Both the position numbers and the translations under genes were made by a program. Source: CAJQPP01 sp041747075 (GTDB lineage Bacteria; Planctomycetota; Planctomycetia; Pirellulales; Pirellulaceae). Taken from it: a DNA stretch of 24,738 bases. The DNA lies in contig JBGTFW010000255.1 in assembly GCA_041747075.1 (NCBI GenBank), forward strand, positions 1 through 24,738, read 5' to 3'. Under the pieces are notes generated by a model that searched no databases, was not told the origin of the DNA, and saw nothing but the letters and a program-made list of their open reading frames with translations. Shown here in pieces: positions 22,675-24,738 of this stretch; within the stretch, counting starts at the first letter, position 1; each line of letters begins with the position of its first letter.

Positions 22675-23517
22675 CTACTGAAGGTTCTTCAGCAACTCGC
22701 GAATCTTGCGAAGGTTGTCCGAGGTCTGAACGATGATCAGCTTGCCGTTGAGTTCATCAATCCGGCAATTTCCACCGTTTTTTTCCCAGGATGAGGGATC
22801 GATCGTCTCCTGAATCAGGTCGATCAATCGCATTTGGGGAGTCCTTGTCACGTAGTAACGCTCGGGTAGCGGCGCGGCATTGTCGATCCCGCGATTGACA
22901 TCCGGCTCCGGGTTCGCCGCCTTCCTTTCGTCGGATGAATCGCCAGACGGCTCCTCATGCTTCTGGACTGCCGGATCGATCGCCGCGGACGGGGGCAAGC
23001 CAAACACGCCTCCCCCAAGACCACCGGGTTGCCGCCGCGTCGAGGGTCTCTGTTGGAGCACCTGTTCCGGCGTAATGGTCGAAAGAAGTTCCGAGCAATC
23101 AATCACCGCCACGGGCGGTTCGAGGGTCGCGTGATCGAGTGACACAAGCAACACGATCCCGTCCTCGATCTTGTAAGTACACCGAAACGGCTCGAGCAAA
23201 AGATTGAGAATCGTCGCCCTCCGCGTATCGTTGAGCGACAGGGTAATCGGCGTTGCGGCGTCCAGTCCGTTCTCTTTCGCCGATTCATGGATCATGAATT
23301 GCAAGCCGGTTTCGTTCACAAGCGACGTGACGAAATCGCCCATGGGAATCTCGAACAAGTCGACGGATCCTGGGCGTTCCAGTTCCACCGCTGCTGCCAG
23401 GTTGTTTTCATCGACACTGAACTGCTCTTCCTGCGCGAATGTGATCGGTGATGTCGACCAATGGACGACGAGCGACGCCGCGGCAAGCAGCGTTACCAGG
23501 AATTTCGAACGATACAT
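22675..23517 (-). CDS. Exported protein with secretin/TonB short N-terminal (STN)-like domain
   Basis: A 280-residue protein. The signal peptide (about 1-29, FLVTLLAAASLVVHWST, cut after ITFAQ) is followed by an STN-like domain (about 50-120: IPMGDFVTSLVNETGLQFMI, ITLSLNDTRRATILNLLLEP). A Pro/Gly/Glu-rich linker (about 150-220) leads to a second small alpha-beta domain (YYVTRTPQMRLIDLIQETID ... LIIVQTSDNLRKIRELLKNL). Such proteins are common and uncharacterised in planctomycetes. The second domain looks like a secretin N-domain half. AAGGAGAA precedes the ATG. Confidence 0.75.
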   Translation of the reverse strand: MYRSKFLVTLLAAASLVVHWSTSPITFAQEEQFSVDENNLAAAVELERPGSVDLFEIPMGDFVTSLVNETGLQFMIHESAKENGLDAATPITLSLNDTRRATILNLLLEPFRCTYKIEDGIVLLVSLDHATLEPPVAVIDCSELLSTITPEQVLQQRPSTRRQPGGLGGGVFGLPPSAAIDPAVQKHEEPSGDSSDERKAANPEPDVNRGIDNAAPLPERYYVTRTPQMRLIDLIQETIDPSSWEKNGGNCRIDELNGKLIIVQTSDNLRKIRELLKNLQ

Positions 23518-23828
23518 GACTTTTCTCCTTGTTCCGGAAAAGGGGGAAATCGGGTATTGCCTCTCACACGTGATTTTAGCCGTGTCGCGGCCCGGATTTC
23601 AAACAGAAAAAGGCCCACTTTCCTTTCAGATCGATGCTCCGCGGCACCGGATTCCGCGCCGGCGTGGCCCGGCGGCCCTTTTTCCCGACCAGTTGGGGCG
23701 GCGTCAGTTGTCTTACAAGCGGTGTCAAATACAATTAGACCCAACCAACGATTGAGCCGAAACTCTGCCCCCTCTCCCCCGACTTTGGGAGGGAGAGGGC
23801 CGGAGTGAGGGGGAAAACCAATCTCGCC
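23518..23828. other. Intergenic region with an inverted repeat
   Basis: There is no supportable gene. At 23767-23800 the sequence CCCTCTCCC is repeated inverted as GGGAGAGGG, giving a stable hairpin of a kind often dispersed in GC-rich genomes. It could act as a terminator or a repeat element. Confidence 0.55.
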
Positions 23829-23924
23829 ATGTATGCCATTTTCTACGCCGGTCTAGTGATCGTTGTCTTGTTGTGCAGTGCGACCCTTGTGTGGAGCAAT
23901 CCGCGCCGGTCGCGCCGGCTATGA
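23829..23924 (+). CDS. Possible 31-residue single-pass membrane protein
   Basis: The frame reads MYAIFYAGLVIVVLLCSATL and then a short tail ending in PRRSRRL: one hydrophobic helix with a basic cytoplasmic end. It lacks a strong ribosome-binding site, but its amphipathic layout (hydrophobic helix, then Arg-rich tail) is typical of small membrane proteins. Support is by composition alone. Confidence 0.4.
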   Translation: MYAIFYAGLVIVVLLCSATLVWSNPRRSRRL

Positions 23925-24028
23925 ACTTCCCGTCCGCCCCGTCGCGCGATGGCCGCGCCCGGCAATGATGGGACGTCTGCACGGCAAGCGCGGTGCGCGC
24001 GCCGGAACGAGTTACCCAGGAGTCAGAG

Positions 24029-24472
24029 ATGCCCGACTTTTTCGCCGAGGATGCCCATTGCATCGAACGTCTCGTCAATGAATGGAAGGCGTTTGGCAAG
24101 ATCATCATCGACTACGATTTTGACAACACGGTATTCGATTACCACAACAAGGGCCTTCGATTCGAGGTGGTGCCCGACCTGCTCCGCCAGGCGCACGCGA
24201 TCGGTGCGTACTGTTACTGTTTCACTTGCGACGGCGAGAACCGGCACCCGCAGATTCTGGAGTACCTGCGCAAGCACCACATCCCGTGCGATGGAATCAA
24301 CGTCGACCAGCGGGTCGTCACTTACGGGGGCATCAAGCCGTATTACAATATCCTGCTGGACGACCGCGCGGGACTCGGTTCAGCCTGCCGCATCCTTTCC
24401 GCCGCGATCGACGAGTTGCGCATTTACAAGCATCGGGAACGGGTCTCGACGGCGCAGGACGTCGAGCACTGA
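24029..24472 (+). CDS. HAD-superfamily-like protein
   Basis: A 147-residue protein with HAD motif I as DYDFDNT (D30, D32, T34), a middle segment AYCYCFTCDGENRHPQILEY (motif II-like Thr) and motif IV-like LLDDRAG near residue 117. This suggests a phosphatase or nucleotidase of the small cap-less type. The start ATG has AGGAG eight bases upstream. It stands just before a tRNA gene. Substrate cannot be told. Confidence 0.75.
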   Translation: MPDFFAEDAHCIERLVNEWKAFGKIIIDYDFDNTVFDYHNKGLRFEVVPDLLRQAHAIGAYCYCFTCDGENRHPQILEYLRKHHIPCDGINVDQRVVTYGGIKPYYNILLDDRAGLGSACRILSAAIDELRIYKHRERVSTAQDVEH

Positions 24473-24540
24473 CACCACGTCCCGGCGCGATGGCGACGTG
24501 CAACTCGAACGCTGTCTGCCGGGAGAAAAAAACCGACAAT

Positions 24541-24613
24541 GCGGGCGTAACTCAGTTGGTAGAGTGGTAGCTTCCCAAGCTGCATGTCGAGGGTTCGAAT
24601 CCCTTCACCCGCT
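24541..24613 (+). tRNA. tRNA-Gly (anticodon CCC)
   Basis: A cloverleaf can be drawn over 73 nt. It has acceptor GCGGGCG with CACCCGC (one C-A mismatch), D stem ACTC/GAGT, anticodon stem GTAGC/GCTGC with loop TTCCCAA (anticodon CCC, glycine), T arm GAGGG-TTCGAAT-CCCTT and a U73 discriminator as usual for glycine. The CCA end is not encoded. Confidence 0.93.
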
Positions 24614-24738
24614 TTGGTCTTTTGTCCTTATTTTTGCAACCGACGGAAAACCGAAGGAGCCGCCCGTAGTACTAAATAAAGCTCGGGTTTTGGCAGTTTT
24701 CCCTGACAATGGCAGAGGCCTAAGAAAGCCGCCAAGTC

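Overview
The window looks like chromosome of a planctomycete (Pirellula/Blastopirellula-like). The base composition is GC-rich. Several protein types are typical of that phylum: a Ser/Thr kinase with a multi-pass membrane tail, an N-terminal-extended XRE antitoxin, a minimal kinase-like protein, an ECF sigma factor and an STN-type exported protein. This placement is inferred from protein style, not from a marker gene.

Left part (1-13070, minus strand) is a complete type I-G (formerly I-U, Geobacter GSU0051-0058 style) CRISPR-Cas locus. Transcription runs from an ECF sigma gene (12561-13070) through a 74-residue protein, cas3 (helicase then C-terminal HD), csb3/cas8u2, csb1/cas7 and csb2/cas5-cas6. 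It continues through three small accessory ORFs, cas2, a cas4-cas1 fusion and a leader into an array of eight identical 36-bp repeats that runs off the left edge. The effector genes overlap by ATGA or 8 bp. Scraps of other csb2 3' ends lie between csb2 and cas2.

Middle part (13071-16660) is accessory DNA full of CRISPR relics. A strong sigma70-like promoter is followed at once by a degenerate repeat, a 36-bp spacer and a second degenerate repeat. The first 16 nt of that spacer match, 15 of 16, a TTA-flanked site overlapping the -35 box of the same promoter. The only mismatch is at position 6. This is the layout of a crRNA-like regulator (CreA/CreR type). The promoter leads into a BrnT-like toxin, another single repeat-like hairpin and an XRE antitoxin. 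Next come a planctomycete XRE antitoxin, a 5' relic of a second cas3, a kinase-like gene with an early stop, and a decayed mini-array with the same repeat architecture but a compensated stem. A MITE-like inverted repeat, a hicA stump, one more repeat and an intact hicB follow.

Right part (16660-24738) is ordinary chromosome: a membrane Ser/Thr kinase, a HigA-like regulator, a C-terminal processing protease, a small hypothetical protein, a CPBP-family intramembrane protease, an STN-like exported protein, a tiny membrane protein, a HAD-like protein and tRNA-Gly(CCC).

The main hypothesis is that an I-G effector complex, loaded with a crRNA-like RNA encoded just upstream of the cas operon, represses a toxin-antitoxin operon and possibly the divergent sigma/cas operon. 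Loss of CRISPR-Cas would then release a toxin. The cas3 head on one side and csb2 tails on the other suggest that the present effector cassette replaced an older one.
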